Part shown: positions 26,946 through 35,247 of the stretch, piece after piece
Position numbering within the stretch: the first letter of the stretch is position 1
How the letters are laid out: every line of letters begins with the position of its first letter
NCBI GenBank assembly: GCA_001784285.1
Contig: MFQC01000008.1
Location: forward strand, 49,913-86,328
Length of the DNA stretch: 36,416 nucleotides
Reading direction: 5' to 3'
From: Candidatus Magasanikbacteria bacterium RIFCSPHIGHO2_02_FULL_48_18
GTDB lineage: Bacteria; Patescibacteriota; Patescibacteriia; Magasanikbacterales; UBA922
Notes under the pieces: model-generated
Told to the model about the DNA's origin: nothing
What the model saw: the letters and a program-made list of their open reading frames with translations, nothing else
Databases searched by the model: none
Program-made: the position numbers and the translations under genes

Positions 26946-29693
26946 TCACTTCAATTCTCCCCACCGCTTCCCGATACTCACATGTACTTCGACCGGCACG
27001 CGAAGCTTGACCACTTCTTCCATTGTTTTCTTCACCAGGGCGGACACAGCATGTTCCAGCCCTTTTTTGACTTCCAAAACCAGCTCATCATGCACCTGGA
27101 GAATAAGTTTGACGTCATTATTGGAATATTTTTTCTGAATTTCTTCGTCAAGCGCGATCATGGCGAGCTTTATCACATCCGCGGCCGTGCCCTGGACGGG
27201 CATATTGACCGCCATGCGTTCGCCCGCACTCCGCAACTGAAAATTTGATGATGCCAATTCCGGGATATACCGCCGTCGGCCGAAAAGCGTTTCCACATAT
27301 CCTTCTTTTTTTGCGAATTTCAACGTTTGATTCACATAGGCTTTCACGCCGGAAAACTGATGAAAATACTGATCAATAAATTCCTGTGCCTGCCACCGCG
27401 GAATGCCGGCGCGCCATGAAAGGCCATGCGCGCCCATGCCGTACAGCACGCCAAAATTGATTTCTTTCGCGCTATGACGCATTTCTTTGGTGACTTTGTC
27501 GAGCGGAACGCCATGAATAATGGCCGCGGTTGCTTTGTGCACGTCTTCCCCTTTTTGAAAAATATCGATAAGATGCTTGTCTTTGGCCAATGACGCCACA
27601 ATGCGCAATTCAATTTGGGAATAATCGGCGACGATAAGGACATTTCCGGATTCTGCCACAAAGGCATCACGAATTTTTTTACCGAGTTCCGTGCGAATGG
27701 GGATATTTTGCAAATTAGGATCGGAACTTGAGAGCCTGCCGGTTGTGGTGACGGCCTGATTGAACGACGTGTGAATGCGGCCGGTTTTTTTATCAATCAA
27801 CTGTGGAAGGACATCCACATACGTATTTTGGAGTTTTGTCACTTCTCGGTATTGCTCAATGAGAGGAATAATCGGGGACGCCTCGCGCAATTTTTCAAGC
27901 TCCGGCGCGGCCGTGGAATAGCCGGTTTTACCTTTTTTTATTCCGTCGGTCGGAAGTCCCATCGTGATAAAGAGCATATCGCGCAACTGCACCGACGACG
28001 CAATATTAAATTCCTGGCCCGCCTCTTTCCAAATGGCTTTGGTCAATTGTTGAACCTCGCTGTCAAAATCCGAGGATAATTGCTTTAGCATTGCGGTATC
28101 AATAGCAACGCCATATAATTCCATTCGCGCCAACACCGGAATAAGCGCCATTTCAATTTTTTCAAACAATCCAAGGTTGTCCATGTCCTCGAGCTTTTTG
28201 TCGTATTTCGCATACACCTGAAGAATCATTTCCGCCTCCTGCGCCGCTTCCGCGGGGTCTTCGCCAAAAAGCGCCGTCTGTTGCGATTTCTTTTTTTCGG
28301 AAACATCGTCCAATGAATCCGCGGCGTCCGACGAAAATTCCCGAAGCAAAATGCTGGTCACATCATGCGCCCTAGTGCTTGAATTGATGACATACGACGC
28401 AATCATCACGTCAAAGAGTCGCGCCTTCACCGCGATGCCTCGCGTGAGAAGAACCTTGAGCAATTTTTTTATATCATGGCCAATAAGATGCAATTCAGAC
28501 CGAGCAAACACCTCGGCACCCAGTCGCGTCAAAAGAGCGGCATCGCTTTTACTTGCGCGAAACGATGCCACATCCAGAAAAAAGGTCTTTTGGGGAATCA
28601 CAAAAATAAACCCGCGGATATCGCTCACAAGGGCGTCTCCCCCCACGGTCATCTCTTTGCATGCTGTATGCGGCGCCCGCGCGAGATCAGAAAAAAAATC
28701 ATCCACGGTATCCGGAGTAACGACATGAATCGTTTTTCCACCTTCGACTTTTTTCTTTTTTGCGGGCTTCTCTTCCGGCTGGGGCGCGGCGCCGGGAATT
28801 CTTTTGGTGAGGGAAAAAAATTCAAAACGGTGAAACGCGCGCTTAATTTTTTCATAATCAAAATGCTCGGCCTGGGACGCCGCAAGATCAAATGCAATGT
28901 CGGGAATATGGTCGTGGATAGTCGCGAGTTCTCGGCTCAGCCGGGCGTCTTTTTCTCCTGCCTCCAATTTTTGGACGACGGACGGACGAAACCGTTCTCT
29001 TGTTTTGGAGATTTTCTTTTGCAAATCTTCATAAATGTCGTCAATGCCCCCGATCGATTCAATCAATTCCTTTGCGGTTTTTTCTCCAATGCCCGGAACA
29101 CCCGGGATATTGTCGGACGTATCGCCTTTGAGCGATTTATAATCCACGATTCTTTCCGGGCCAAACCCAAACCGTTCCACGACTTTTTGTTCATTATATA
29201 ATTCAAAGTCACTGAGACCCTTTTTCAAGAGATACACTTCGGTGATATCATCATCTACCAGCTGTAAAAAATCCTGATCGCCTGTGACAATAATACTTTT
29301 GATATTTTCTTTTTTCTTTTTTACTTTTTTGGCAATGGTTCCAATCACATCATCGGCCTCAAACCCTTCTTTCGTATAAATAGGGATATCAAATGCCTCA
29401 ACAATTTGGTATATAAGAGGAATTTGATCATACAAATCTTGGTCCGCTTTCACTCGTTTCGCTTTATATTTTTCATATAAACTGTCACGAAATGTTTTTC
29501 CTCCCACATCAAACGTGACCGCGATATAGGCGGGAGCGAGATCATGAATCACCTTCAAAAGCATAGACGCAAAGCCATATACCGCGTTCACCGCTGTGCC
29601 GTCCTTGGTGGTCATGGGGGGAAGGGCGTGGTACGCGCGGTGCACAATGGCGTTCCCGTCGATAATGATACAATTTTTTTCTTGTGTGGCCAT
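26946..29693 (-). CDS. polA: DNA polymerase I
   Basis: N-terminal FEN domain; family-A polymerase motifs DYSQIELRI, KEINFGVLYGMG, LQVHDELVLEV. Confidence 0.97.
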   Translation of the reverse strand: MATQEKNCIIIDGNAIVHRAYHALPPMTTKDGTAVNAVYGFASMLLKVIHDLAPAYIAVTFDVGGKTFRDSLYEKYKAKRVKADQDLYDQIPLIYQIVEAFDIPIYTKEGFEADDVIGTIAKKVKKKKENIKSIIVTGDQDFLQLVDDDITEVYLLKKGLSDFELYNEQKVVERFGFGPERIVDYKSLKGDTSDNIPGVPGIGEKTAKELIESIGGIDDIYEDLQKKISKTRERFRPSVVQKLEAGEKDARLSRELATIHDHIPDIAFDLAASQAEHFDYEKIKRAFHRFEFFSLTKRIPGAAPQPEEKPAKKKKVEGGKTIHVVTPDTVDDFFSDLARAPHTACKEMTVGGDALVSDIRGFIFVIPQKTFFLDVASFRASKSDAALLTRLGAEVFARSELHLIGHDIKKLLKVLLTRGIAVKARLFDVMIASYVINSSTRAHDVTSILLREFSSDAADSLDDVSEKKKSQQTALFGEDPAEAAQEAEMILQVYAKYDKKLEDMDNLGLFEKIEMALIPVLARMELYGVAIDTAMLKQLSSDFDSEVQQLTKAIWKEAGQEFNIASSVQLRDMLFITMGLPTDGIKKGKTGYSTAAPELEKLREASPIIPLIEQYREVTKLQNTYVDVLPQLIDKKTGRIHTSFNQAVTTTGRLSSSDPNLQNIPIRTELGKKIRDAFVAESGNVLIVADYSQIELRIVASLAKDKHLIDIFQKGEDVHKATAAIIHGVPLDKVTKEMRHSAKEINFGVLYGMGAHGLSWRAGIPRWQAQEFIDQYFHQFSGVKAYVNQTLKFAKKEGYVETLFGRRRYIPELASSNFQLRSAGERMAVNMPVQGTAADVIKLAMIALDEEIQKKYSNNDVKLILQVHDELVLEVKKGLEHAVSALVKKTMEEVVKLRVPVEVHVSIGKRWGELK

Positions 29694-29780
29694 ATGTGCC
29701 ATTCTAACATTATTTGTAAAGAAAAAAAACGGAAAAGACTTGAAACCGCTCTCGCTTCATGCTACCCTAGAGGCGGATGC

Positions 29781-29855
29781 GGTACGGTAGCCAAGTGGTA
29801 AGGCGGGGGTCTGCAAAACCCCTATGCGTGGGTTCAATTCCCACCCGTACCTCCA
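29781..29855 (+). tRNA. tRNA-Cys (anticodon GCA), CCA encoded
   Basis: GGTACGGTAGCCAAGTGGTAAGGCGGGGGTCTGCAAAACCCCTATGCGTGGGTTCAATTCCCACCCGTACCTCCA. Confidence 0.95.
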
Positions 29856-29861
29856 AGTAAA

Positions 29862-29906
29862 GGGTCTGCAATCCCGCCATGGCGGGACAATTCCCACCCG
29901 TACCTC
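29862..29906 (+). pseudogene. Chimeric tRNA-Cys remnant with a perfect palindrome in its middle
   Basis: GGGTCTGCAA + TCCCGCCATGGCGGGA + CAATTCCCACCCGTACCTC. Confidence 0.88.
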
Positions 29907-29937
29907 ACAAAAACAAAAATCCCCTGGAAAGGGGATT
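29905..29937 (-). terminator. Terminator of efp
   Basis: Minus strand AATCCCC-ttcca-GGGGATTTTTGTTTTTG. Confidence 0.65.
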
Positions 29938-29953
29938 GTATGTAAAAAATTCT

Positions 29954-30520
29954 CTATTCCGTCGCTCTTCCGCCGTAGTCGCCGGTTTCTGTATTGATAA
30001 TAATATCTTCACCTTCTTTAATAAAAATCGGCGCCTGCGCCTTGAGTCCATTATCGAGAACTACTTCTTTTGTGACATTGCCGCTTGCTGTGTCGCCTTT
30101 GACGGCAGGAGGCGCCTCAACCACGCGATATGTAATTTTTTTCGGCAAGTCAATGGCCACAACCGCCCCATCATGGATAAGGGCTATCACGCTCAAACCT
30201 TCTTTCAGATACTGTGTATCTTCTTCAAGAAGATCGGACGATACGTCAATGGTTTCGTAGGTATCCTGATTCATAAACGAATACATATCGCCGGTTCGAT
30301 ACAAGTATTGCATATTTTGGCGCTGTACCTGAACCGTGTCAACGCTTTCACTGCTTTTATATGTTATTTCAATCGTTTTGCCGGTTGAAATGCTTTTCAT
30401 TTTTGTCTTGGTGAAAGCAGAGCCTTTTCCAGGATTCACAAACTGAAACTGAGTGACCACGTACAAGTCATTCTGATGCCTGATAACAGCGCCTTTTCTG
30501 ATGTCGGTTGTGTCGCCCAT
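29954..30520 (-). CDS. efp: Elongation factor P
   Basis: FVNPGKGSAFTKTKMKSISTGK ... YLYRTGDMYSFMN ... NTETGDYGGRA. Confidence 0.95.
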   Translation of the reverse strand: MGDTTDIRKGAVIRHQNDLYVVTQFQFVNPGKGSAFTKTKMKSISTGKTIEITYKSSESVDTVQVQRQNMQYLYRTGDMYSFMNQDTYETIDVSSDLLEEDTQYLKEGLSVIALIHDGAVVAIDLPKKITYRVVEAPPAVKGDTASGNVTKEVVLDNGLKAQAPIFIKEGEDIIINTETGDYGGRATE

Positions 30521-30533
30521 ACGAGGTTGTTGT

Positions 30534-30569
30534 CTAAGTTGACTAAGTCGTCTGAGTTAACTGAGCAAG
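30534..30569. repeat. 9-bp periodic repeat CTRAGTNNN x4
   Basis: CTAAGTTGA CTAAGTCGT CTGAGTTAA CTGAGCAAG. Confidence 0.75.
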
Positions 30570-30574
30570 CCAAC

Positions 30575-31621
30575 TCAATATATCCCAGATACCGGCAATA
30601 CTAGCACGTCATCAATGTTTTTGCAAGAGAGAATCACCTGAATAAGCCGGTCAATGCCAAGCGCGATGCCCGCCGATTCGGGCATGTTCCCAACCGCGTC
30701 AATAAATTCTGTGTCAATCGGATAGACCATTTTTCCCAATTTTTTTCTTGTTTGTTGTTCATCTTCCAGCCGTTTTTGCTGTTCCCCGGCGTCGGTCAAT
30801 TCGGAAAACGCGTTCGCAAGCTCAATACCGTTGACATACCATTCAAATCGCTCCGCGTAACCGAGGTCTTTTTCTGAAAGACGCGCAAGCGCCGCCATAG
30901 GGGCGGGGTAATGATGAATAATAACACTGCCATAGTCTTTAATTTTTGGCTCAATGTCATTTAAAAAAATACGATAGAACACATCTTCATACGGTTCGTC
31001 GGACAACGGATGATAACCGCGCGTTTTGCACAAATTAAGCATGGCATCTCGGTTGAGATAGCGGCCTAAATCAACACCAATCGTTTCGCGCCACAGATCA
31101 CGCATATGAATTTTTTTTGTATGAACAACGGGCAACGCATTGAACACCGTTTGGAGATGGGTATACAATGACGTCACATCATCCATAATCGCCCAAAAAT
31201 CGGCATGCGCGCGATACCATTCCGCAATGGTAAATTCCGGGTTGTGCAATCCGCCAAACGATTCATAATCCCGAAAACACTTGGTAATGCTAAAAATGTT
31301 TTCAAATCCCGCCGCCAACATTTTTTTTAATGTATATTCGGGCGACGTGTGAAGATACGCGTCGTATGATTTTCCTTTTTCGTCATGAATAACAAGCTTT
31401 ATGGGAGAAAGGTGTGGCTCTTGGCCGGGTAAGGCAACAAGATTGGGCGTTTCCACATCCAAAAAATTTTTCTCCCAAAAAAATTCTCGGATAAGACGGA
31501 TAATCTTTGCCCGCTGTATGAGAACTTCTTTTTTCTTTTTAATGGAATTGACGTGGTCCATAAGGTCTTTGGTGAGTGAGAGAATGGTATTTTGTATTTC
31601 TTCGTTTATAACAAATTGCAT
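30575..31621 (-). CDS. epmA: EpmA/GenX-like lysyl-tRNA-synthetase paralog (EF-P lysine ligase candidate)
   Basis: Class II core without anticodon-binding domain; LHTSPEYTLKKMLAAG, HNPEFTIAEWYR, ERFEWYVNGIELANAFSELTDA, SAGIALGIDRL; two genes from efp. Confidence 0.85.
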   Translation of the reverse strand: MQFVINEEIQNTILSLTKDLMDHVNSIKKKKEVLIQRAKIIRLIREFFWEKNFLDVETPNLVALPGQEPHLSPIKLVIHDEKGKSYDAYLHTSPEYTLKKMLAAGFENIFSITKCFRDYESFGGLHNPEFTIAEWYRAHADFWAIMDDVTSLYTHLQTVFNALPVVHTKKIHMRDLWRETIGVDLGRYLNRDAMLNLCKTRGYHPLSDEPYEDVFYRIFLNDIEPKIKDYGSVIIHHYPAPMAALARLSEKDLGYAERFEWYVNGIELANAFSELTDAGEQQKRLEDEQQTRKKLGKMVYPIDTEFIDAVGNMPESAGIALGIDRLIQVILSCKNIDDVLVLPVSGIY

Positions 31622-31902
31622 CAGTACTTCTGATAGAGGTCGTGATGTCCAATGTCAAAAATATCTACAACTCCAGGAGAAGAAAAATCAAAAAGGACCC
31701 TGTATCCATCTTTGAGCCGAAAAGCGAAACAGGTTTGAAGTTTGCCTTTCAGTTTGTGCGTCCTCAACAACGGATGAAATGGGTCTTTTATAAAAAGAAT
31801 AATTTTCTCGTTAAAATCGTCCTGTATGGACAAAGATAATTTTTTATATGCACGTTTAAAACGTGAAGAAATATGTACCTCCATAGCATGTTCATCACGC
31901 AT
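31621..31902 (-). CDS. RelE/YafQ-like toxin
   Basis: MEVHISSRFKRAYKKLS ... HKLKGKLQTCFAFRLKDGYRVLFDF ... VDIFDIGHHDLYQKY. Confidence 0.8.
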   Translation of the reverse strand: MRDEHAMEVHISSRFKRAYKKLSLSIQDDFNEKIILFIKDPFHPLLRTHKLKGKLQTCFAFRLKDGYRVLFDFSSPGVVDIFDIGHHDLYQKY

Positions 31903-32162
31903 TACGCACGGAGTTCCGCAATCAAACTTTTTGCATCTTTATGGGCAGTATAATCACCCAAAGCGTAATCAAGTCTCGCTTGATTGATAATTTCATCAAT
32001 CGTTTCTGCATTATTCATTCTTTTTATGTCTTTTGTAGAAATTTCACACACAATTTTTTTTTCTTTTGGGTATCGAAGAATACAACGTAAAGCAGACAGC
32101 GGAATTTTTATCATTGCCTCTTTGGTTTTTTTTACTTTTTTTGTTTTTATCTTTATAGGCAT
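31902..32162 (-). CDS. Cognate antitoxin candidate
   Basis: 86 aa, overlaps the toxin start by 1 nt. Confidence 0.6.
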   Translation of the reverse strand: MPIKIKTKKVKKTKEAMIKIPLSALRCILRYPKEKKIVCEISTKDIKRMNNAETIDEIINQARLDYALGDYTAHKDAKSLIAELRA

Positions 32163-32300
32163 AATATCTCTTTCTTATATTTTTTACTTTATCACAAAAG
32201 GGTGTATCGGGCAAGAATATGTAAGCCGAAAACAAGCCGGTTGTCAAGCTTTTTAGCGGTCATTCGCAGAAGAAGATGTTGCTGTCACAATATATTTTGT

Positions 32301-33095
32301 TCAGATAGATTGCGATACTGTGACGATAGGCCGCGTTACACGAGTATGTGACGCGCTCCCTTCTTTTATATATTCGTTCACATATGCAAGAAATCCATGT
32401 AGCACCCCATCGGCAAACGGCGAATCCGAATGAAACGCATCGAGCATGGAGTCGAGTTTTGACTGGTCTTCGGCGTACTCCGGATAATGCGAAATCCGTT
32501 CTTTCATGCGTTTCATATTAAGCTCCGGATGATACATCACGCCCCAGGCTTGTCTGCCCGCGACTTCATACGCCTGCACCGCCACTTTTTCTGATCGTGC
32601 GAAAGGCACCAGATGATCAGGAAAATCCACGGCTGTATCCCGATGCGCGAGCTGTGCCAAATATGTTTTTGGCAAACGGCAAAAAAGAGGATGCGTGGCC
32701 GCGCGATCCAAGAGTGAAATTTTATACGTTCCCGCTTCGGCGGTTGTCGGGTCGGTAATCACGCGCGCGCCCTCGTGCACGGCCAACAATTGAAAACCAA
32801 AACACACGCCCAAAAGCGGAATGTTTTTTGTAAAACAATCATCAACCAACTGCATCACATCGTCGCGCCACGAACCTTCGCCGTCATTTTTGGTCATATA
32901 AAATTGCGCGCTCCCACCAAGAATGACACCGTTAACATTTTCCGGCACCGATTTTGGCATGGTACCTTTGATTGGGTTCACAAAAACCAAATCAACGGGC
33001 GTGTTTTGAAACACCTCGCGAAAGCACGCTTCGTCATGCGCTTCGGATTGGTCGGTACGAAACTGGACGATCAAAATTGTAGGGAAAAATTTCAT
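32301..33095 (-). CDS. Class I glutamine amidotransferase-like protein
   Basis: GVCFGFQLLA (nucleophile Cys) and MYHPELN (His-x-Glu). Confidence 0.88.
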   Translation of the reverse strand: MKFFPTILIVQFRTDQSEAHDEACFREVFQNTPVDLVFVNPIKGTMPKSVPENVNGVILGGSAQFYMTKNDGEGSWRDDVMQLVDDCFTKNIPLLGVCFGFQLLAVHEGARVITDPTTAEAGTYKISLLDRAATHPLFCRLPKTYLAQLAHRDTAVDFPDHLVPFARSEKVAVQAYEVAGRQAWGVMYHPELNMKRMKERISHYPEYAEDQSKLDSMLDAFHSDSPFADGVLHGFLAYVNEYIKEGSASHTRVTRPIVTVSQSI

Positions 33096-33178
33096 AGGAA
33101 AAAAGGGGGGGATAATTTGTCATTTTTTTCATTCCAATCCTAAACACAATTTTTTGATTCTGTTCACCATTGGAGTGC

Positions 33179-33202
33179 GGACGGGTCCTCCAGGTCCCGT
33201 CC
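33179..33202 (-). terminator. GC-rich hairpin after the second ATP-grasp-like gene
   Basis: GGACGGG-tcctccaggt-CCCGTCC. Confidence 0.45.
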
Positions 33203-33220
33203 GTGTTCTCCCTCTTTTTG

Positions 33221-34633
33221 TTATGCCGCCGCGCGCGTCTGCTCGGCCGCGACCGACGCGTGCGCGAACGCGTCGATCTTGGCGTACACCGACCGGAGCT
33301 GGTCCAGGTCGGCGTACACGAGGCCGGCGCCCATGGAGCCATGGCCGGGCTCCAGGGTACAGATGACGCCTTCGCGGGCGCCGTCGTCCCACAGCAGACA
33401 CTCACCCTTGAGCCAGGCGAGGAAGGTCTCGATCGAGAGATCGTGACCGACCTTGACCTGGTCGTGGGTGAGGACGAAACGCGCCTTGGGGTCGCCTGCC
33501 AGCCAAGGCTGGTTGCCCTCAACCTCGGTGCTGAGGCCGAGGCGCGCGGTCATGGCGAGCCCGGGCACCGCCGCCGTCATCCGAGGATTGACCTCGGTGA
33601 ACAGCAGGTGTCCGTTCTCCTCGACCGCCCCGTCGAGCGAGAAGAACGTGTTCCGAAGGCCGACGGATGCGAGAAACGCGCCGACCGACTTCGCCGCCTC
33701 GACCATGGCCAGGTGGATCCCTGGCGAGACCACCTCGAGCCAGTCCGGGTGCCGGAGGATGCCCACACAGGAGCCGTCAGACGCCACGAACTGGTCGTGG
33801 ATCTGCAGGATCTCCACGTGGCCGGCGTGGTCGATGTGGCAGAGGGCCGCCGGGTGGGACGCGAACTGGTGGTACCGTTCCACCAGGACACCCGGGCGGG
33901 TCCACTCGTCGAGCGTCGGGATGTCCTCGCGCGTGAGGAGGACCTCGGCCAGCCAGTCCTCGACGGACCGCCACCCGTGCTCCTCCATCTCCTCGCGCGT
34001 CGTGCCGACGTTGCCGAGGCCGCCATCACCCTGCGCCTGGCGCAGGAACACACGGCCCTCCGAATCGAGGCGACGTTGGGCCTCCTGGAGCAGGCCATGG
34101 ACCGTGTAGACCGAGATGCCGTCCGGAACCTTGAGGCCGAGGGCCTCGAACCGGTCGCACATCCAAATCTTGTTGCTGACCAGCGCGACGACCCCGGCCC
34201 GGACGACCGGCTCGGGCACACCGAGAACCGGAATGCCGAGGCGATGCCCCAGGTCGATGGTTGCCTGATGGCTGATGTACGAGGTGAGCAGCGCACCGGT
34301 CTCGGCGTGGAACGCCTGGAGACTCTCGCAGAGCTCCGGGTCGTTCTGAACGTGCTCGGGGAGCGTTGCCCAGCCGTTGCACGGGATGTTCGGCGTGAAC
34401 ACCCGTGCCGACTCGCCGTACACCGCCTCGAGGTGCCCGAGAAACTCGGGGGAGGCCGCCTCGGCCATGACGGACGCGCCGCCAAGGCCGACGAAATGCG
34501 GCGCCCTCTTCCCGATCTGCTCGCACTTCCGGAGCAAAGCCCCGGTGGCGAGCACCTTAAACACCTGTCGAACGTCGTGCAGGTGGAGCGTGGCAAGCCA
34601 CATCTCCACGATTTTTTTTGCGGCCCTTTTCAC
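33221..34633 (-). CDS. ATP-grasp-like protein with pre-ATP-grasp region (GC-rich gene)
   Basis: GRVFLRQAQGDGGLGNVG and FFSLDGAVEENGHLLFTEVNPRMTAAVPG; GTG start at 34633 preceded by GAGGAGG. Confidence 0.65.
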   Translation of the reverse strand: MKRAAKKIVEMWLATLHLHDVRQVFKVLATGALLRKCEQIGKRAPHFVGLGGASVMAEAASPEFLGHLEAVYGESARVFTPNIPCNGWATLPEHVQNDPELCESLQAFHAETGALLTSYISHQATIDLGHRLGIPVLGVPEPVVRAGVVALVSNKIWMCDRFEALGLKVPDGISVYTVHGLLQEAQRRLDSEGRVFLRQAQGDGGLGNVGTTREEMEEHGWRSVEDWLAEVLLTREDIPTLDEWTRPGVLVERYHQFASHPAALCHIDHAGHVEILQIHDQFVASDGSCVGILRHPDWLEVVSPGIHLAMVEAAKSVGAFLASVGLRNTFFSLDGAVEENGHLLFTEVNPRMTAAVPGLAMTARLGLSTEVEGNQPWLAGDPKARFVLTHDQVKVGHDLSIETFLAWLKGECLLWDDGAREGVICTLEPGHGSMGAGLVYADLDQLRSVYAKIDAFAHASVAAEQTRAAA

Positions 34634-34661
34634 TTTTTTGCCCTCCTCAGGCAATTTTTTG

Positions 34662-34724
34662 CCAGCTCCTCGCCGGCGAAAAGCGCGCAGGCCGCGTGGC
34701 CCGCGCTCAACCGGCGGGAACTGG
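34662..34724 (-). promoter_or_regulatory. Large GC-rich hairpin in the leader of the ATP-grasp-like gene
   Basis: CCAGCTCCTCGCCGGC ... GCCGGCGGGAACTGG-type imperfect palindrome. Confidence 0.6.
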
Positions 34725-34729
34725 ACTTT

Positions 34730-34789
34730 CCAGATTCCTGCCAATTTTGACGCATCATAACTGGCGCGTCGGAATTGACAGGAATTTGG
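34730..34789. repeat. 24-bp inverted repeat, 12-nt loop
   Basis: CCAGATTCCTGCCAATTTTGACGC / GCGTCGGAATTGACAGGAATTTGG, 20 of 24 complementary by eye. Confidence 0.8.
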
Positions 34790-34827
34790 TATTTTAAAGA
34801 GGGAGATTATTTGTAAGGAACAAAATG

Positions 34828-35050
34828 TATGTACGAACATACGAACAGTACGAAATTACGAAAATGATAGTGTGACATCTATTTTTCGTCCTGTTCGAAA
34901 ATTCTTACAAAAATTTTTGCTAAATAATCATGTTTTTTCTGTTTTGTCAAGAAACAATTCACTTCGTATGTTCCTGCCTACCGGCAGGCAGGCGTACTGT
35001 TCGTAATTTCGTATATAACCTAATTTCGTACATTTCGTACTTTCGTACAT
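34828..35050. repeat. TTCGTA-rich inverted/direct repeat region
   Basis: GTACGAACATACGAACAGTACGAAATTACGAA and its complement segments TTCGTATGTTC / GTACTGTTCGTAATTTCGTA. Confidence 0.8.
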
Positions 35051-35055
35051 AAATA

Positions 35056-35080
35056 AAAATCCCGCCTTTCGGCGGGTATT
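35056..35080 (-). terminator. Terminator
   Basis: Minus strand CCCGCCGAAAGGCGGGATTTTTATTT. Confidence 0.7.
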
Positions 35081-35102
35081 CTACGTTTTTGTCAAGCTAT
35101 AC

Positions 35103-35189
35103 TTATGCTTTCGTCAACGCAAAACCACCGCCAAATTGGGCGAGAATAATAACGAGGACGAGAATCAAATTTTTTGCGTAATTTTTCAT
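35103..35189 (-). CDS. Small hydrophobic protein (28 aa)
   Basis: MKNYAKNLILVLVIILAQFGGGFALTKA, with AGG SD-like sequence and terminator just downstream. Confidence 0.45.
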   Translation of the reverse strand: MKNYAKNLILVLVIILAQFGGGFALTKA

Positions 35190-35247
35190 ACTTACCTGAG
35201 TAGCCTATCAAGAATTGTCAAATTGGTCAAGGATGGTGTGGATAACG

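Noticed and set aside
29862-29906. A second functional tRNA after tRNA-Cys
   Set aside because: No D arm or 5' acceptor; only pieces of the anticodon arm and 3' half remain.
33170-34750. Long plus-strand ORFs opposite the GC-rich genes (e.g. 526 aa at 33170)
   Set aside because: Low-complexity Arg/Pro-rich translations typical of antisense frames in GC-rich genes; the minus-strand ORF has ATP-grasp-like motifs and an SD.
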